A stretch of DNA of 64,000 nucleotides from assembly GCA_920105625.2 (NCBI GenBank), contig OV050030.1:180486315-180550314 (forward strand), read 5' to 3'. This stretch comes from Clusia tigrina. Its lineage: Eukaryota; Arthropoda; Insecta; Diptera; Clusiidae. Shown here piece after piece: positions 62,165 to 64,000 of this stretch. The position numbers and the translations under genes were made by a program. The notes beneath the pieces were generated by a model. It was not told the origin of the DNA. It saw nothing but the letters and a program-made list of their open reading frames with translations, and did not search any database. Each line of letters begins with the position of its first letter. Position 1 is the first letter of the stretch.

Positions 62165-63265
62165 CTAAATCCACTTTGTGGAGTTGAGGTATCTTAAAAG
62201 ATCTTTCGGTTTTACACCCGAGAGATCGAATAAAGTCGCTAGGAAATAGTTTCCTAGTGTTCTATTTCTTGCGGCCGCCAGAGCCGGGCATTCGCAAAGA
62301 AAATGGATTAAGGTTTCCTTCTCTTCTGAATTTCCACAACTTCTACAATGGGTATTGTAGGGTCTCTGAAATTTCTCTGCATGAGTACCCACGAGCCAGT
62401 GACCTGTAAAAGCCGCCGTGAGGCGGCTGGTGTCCCTGCGGTCCCTGTTTATGAGATCTCTAGATCTCGCTGTGTTAAAGACTGGCCAGGTTGCCCAGGA
62501 TGTATTACATGTTGTAAGTGTCCTCCATCTATTGTCCGCTAAGATAAGACAGTGCATGTACGAGTAGATGCCCCTCTTAATCGTACCCATGGAAACAGGT
62601 ACTAGTTCCACATGGGTTAGATCGAGAGAGGCTCCTCTGCGCGCCAATTCATCAGCCTTCTCATTTCCATATATATTCCTGTGTCCGGGGACCCAGATGA
62701 TTGTGATGTCAGCATGGTGACATAGCGCCCTAAGTTCCTCCCTGCACTGTCTGACCAGTTTGGAGTTGATGGTGTTTGATTGTAGGGCTTTTATGGCAGC
62801 CTGGCTGTCCACAAAAATTGCGACCGTGCTCCTCTGCCCTTCTCTACAGTGGTGGGTGATCTGTCGACATGCCTCTCTGATCGCAGGTAGTTCCGCCTGA
62901 AAAACTGTAGCTGTATCGGGTAGGCGTGTACAGTAGTTAATGTTAGCGTGCGGAGAAAAGACCCCCGCCACCACGCGCAGGTCCATTTTTGACCCGTCCG
63001 CATAAATGGGTATATCGTACTCCCTTTGGAGTTTCCTCTTCGACCACAATTTTCTTGAGGGAAATCTAACCTTGAAGTCCTTCTTGAAGTCCAGTTGTGG
63101 TACTATGTAATCTGTCGTTATTTGTGTTAATTCCCTCGGCACTGTGTATAGCACCTTACCATGACCGTACGTTCGTTCCGACCAGCTGTTTGTCGCTTTT
63201 AACCTTAGCGCACTGTTGCAGGCTACGTTTTTAATGTACAGGTCGATAGGGAGGATGTGTAGCAA
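62165..63265 (-). CDS. LINE ORF2 C-terminal part: RNase H and zinc region
   Basis: An open 366-codon frame, a segment of a larger ORF2. The RNase H residues are present: IYADGSKMDLRVVAG (Asp), FQAELPAIREACRQI (Glu), AIFVDSQAAIKAL (Asp) and WVPGHRNIYGNEKADELARR (His-Asp). The C-terminal module HCRSCGNSEEKETLIHFLCE is followed by CPALAAARNRTLGNYF, and it ends YLNSTKWI. RNase H removes the RNA template during reverse transcription. Confidence 0.82.
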   Translation of the reverse strand: MLHILPIDLYIKNVACNSALRLKATNSWSERTYGHGKVLYTVPRELTQITTDYIVPQLDFKKDFKVRFPSRKLWSKRKLQREYDIPIYADGSKMDLRVVAGVFSPHANINYCTRLPDTATVFQAELPAIREACRQITHHCREGQRSTVAIFVDSQAAIKALQSNTINSKLVRQCREELRALCHHADITIIWVPGHRNIYGNEKADELARRGASLDLTHVELVPVSMGTIKRGIYSYMHCLILADNRWRTLTTCNTSWATWPVFNTARSRDLINRDRRDTSRLTAAFTGHWLVGTHAEKFQRPYNTHCRSCGNSEEKETLIHFLCECPALAAARNRTLGNYFLATLFDLSGVKPKDLLRYLNSTKWI

Positions 63266-63353
63266 TACGTTGAGTGCCTCCGCTGGACACGTTCTCAGGC
63301 TCCCTACAATGCCAGCGGCAGCTGTTCTTTGAACTCTACTAAGTCTCTGAACG

Positions 63354-64000
63354 TTATAGCCCTTGTCGAAGTGTCGGAAGCTTGAAGATCGGAATCTTGG
63401 TCTTGTTAGTGAAAAGTATCAGTTCTGTCTTTTCTGGATTCACACCTAGTCCACATCCTGTGGCCCAGGAATTCAGTTTGTCCAGCCCCTTTTGCATAAT
63501 ATCACTTATTACACAGGGGAACATGCCTGATACAGCTATCACTACATCGTCCGCGTATGCTACCGTCTTAACCCCATTGAATCTAGTATGACGAGGATCT
63601 GTTCAATTACCAATAGCCACAATAAGGGTGAAATCATCCCACCTTGTGGTGTTCCTCTACTGACGTGTTTGACGAGAACCGTGTTACCCAGCTCAGACTG
63701 AATGACCCTAGTCCTAAGCATTGTAACTATCCACTCCCTAAGAACTTCCTCAACCCCTACCCTGGTGAGAGAGTCCAGATTTGCTTTGTTACTAACGTTG
63801 TTAAAAGCCCCCTCTATGTCCAGAAAGGCCGCCAACGTGTACTGCTTATGGTGGATTGTCTTTTCTACTGATCGAATTACCTCATGTAAAGCTGTTTCCG
63901 TAGATTTACCCCTGAGATATGCGTGTTTTGACTTCGAGAGGGGAAACTGATCCACTGTATGCCTAAGGTGGATTTCCAGAGCCCTCTCCATTGTTTTAAG
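63354..64000 (-). pseudogene. LINE ORF2 reverse transcriptase, frameshifted
   Basis: 63560-63991 carries SKSKHAYLRGKSTETAL, LAAFLDIEGAFNNV and SRGTPQGGMISPLLW. A frame change near 63560 leads to TVAYADDVVIAVSG (catalytic box) and GLGVNPEKTELILFT. Another break near 63354 separates it from the RNase H part. The N-terminal RT and the endonuclease lie beyond the window. Confidence 0.78.

Larger units (their letters stand above)
62038..64000 (-). mobile_element. Minus-strand LINE with RNase H, runs off the window
   Basis: The 3' end in element sense is (AACC)n (plus strand GGTTTGTTGGTTGGTTGG, 62038-62060). ORF2 runs leftward through RT, RNase H and a C-terminal Cys/His region. RT, RNase H and domain order resemble the 6.8-14.2 kb LINE and the 4.7-kb fragment, so three relatives of this group are in the window. 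Confidence 0.78.

Overview
This is a eukaryotic, AT-rich, transposon-dense window, most likely from a higher fly. A tephritid-like dipteran would fit: several Ty3/gypsy classes, DUF4780-type LINEs, mariner and piggyBac, 46-89 nt introns and long (TA)n tracts. The species cannot be named from the sequence. I see no ordinary host gene, no rRNA, no tRNA and no CRISPR array. One gene with a predicted signal peptide (15.8 kb) is of unknown origin.

Left flank, 1-15.6 kb. A badly decayed minus-strand gypsy remnant (about 0.56-4.7 kb) carries three ~375-bp tandem repeats. Next come a LINE 3' fragment (4.7-5.8 kb) and a piggyBac remnant that starts at a TTAA (5.95-6.8 kb). A near full-length minus-strand LINE follows (3' end about 6.8 kb, 5' end about 14.2 kb). 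A 2.8-kb piggyBac-like element with intact ends and TTAA on both sides (10940-13755) has split this LINE. A T-rich and then GC-rich low-complexity stretch closes the flank.

Centre, 15.6-57.7 kb. The main result is that this whole block reads as ONE Maverick/Polinton element, swollen to about 42 kb by nested insertions. Matching inverted termini lie at 15617-15672 and 57633-57690. Between them each Polinton-type gene appears once, apart from local duplications, in one consistent layout: adenain-like protease (-), phospholipase-A2-like (-), packaging ATPase (+), a PX-like ORF (+), chromodomain integrase C-terminus (+), penton-like minor capsid (+), double-jelly-roll-type major capsid (+), an exonuclease-like ORF (+), protein-primed DNA polymerase B (-) and small ORFs. 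Nearly all are broken; the PLA2-like ORF is uninterrupted. The intruders are: gypsy-1 (20102-24830, intact pol); gypsy-2 (25394-30860, minus); a Jockey-type fragment; gypsy-3 plus a mariner (33.06-35.47 kb); a second mariner tail; a fold-back complex of gypsy-4 and an unassigned intron-containing DDE transposase (36.2-44.05 kb); and gypsy-5 (44318-48331, paired 239-bp LTRs, TAAG target duplication).

Right flank, 57.7-64 kb. Two partial R1-like LINE pieces lie head to tail (3' half, then 5' half). They are followed by a minus-strand RNase-H-bearing LINE that runs off the window.

Seven long (TA)n tracts (about 1.2 kb in total) sit at or near junctions between fragments. One of them visibly grew out of a short TA run inside the ATPase coding sequence. 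These tracts are also places where an assembly can be mis-joined, so arrangement claims that cross them need spanning long reads.
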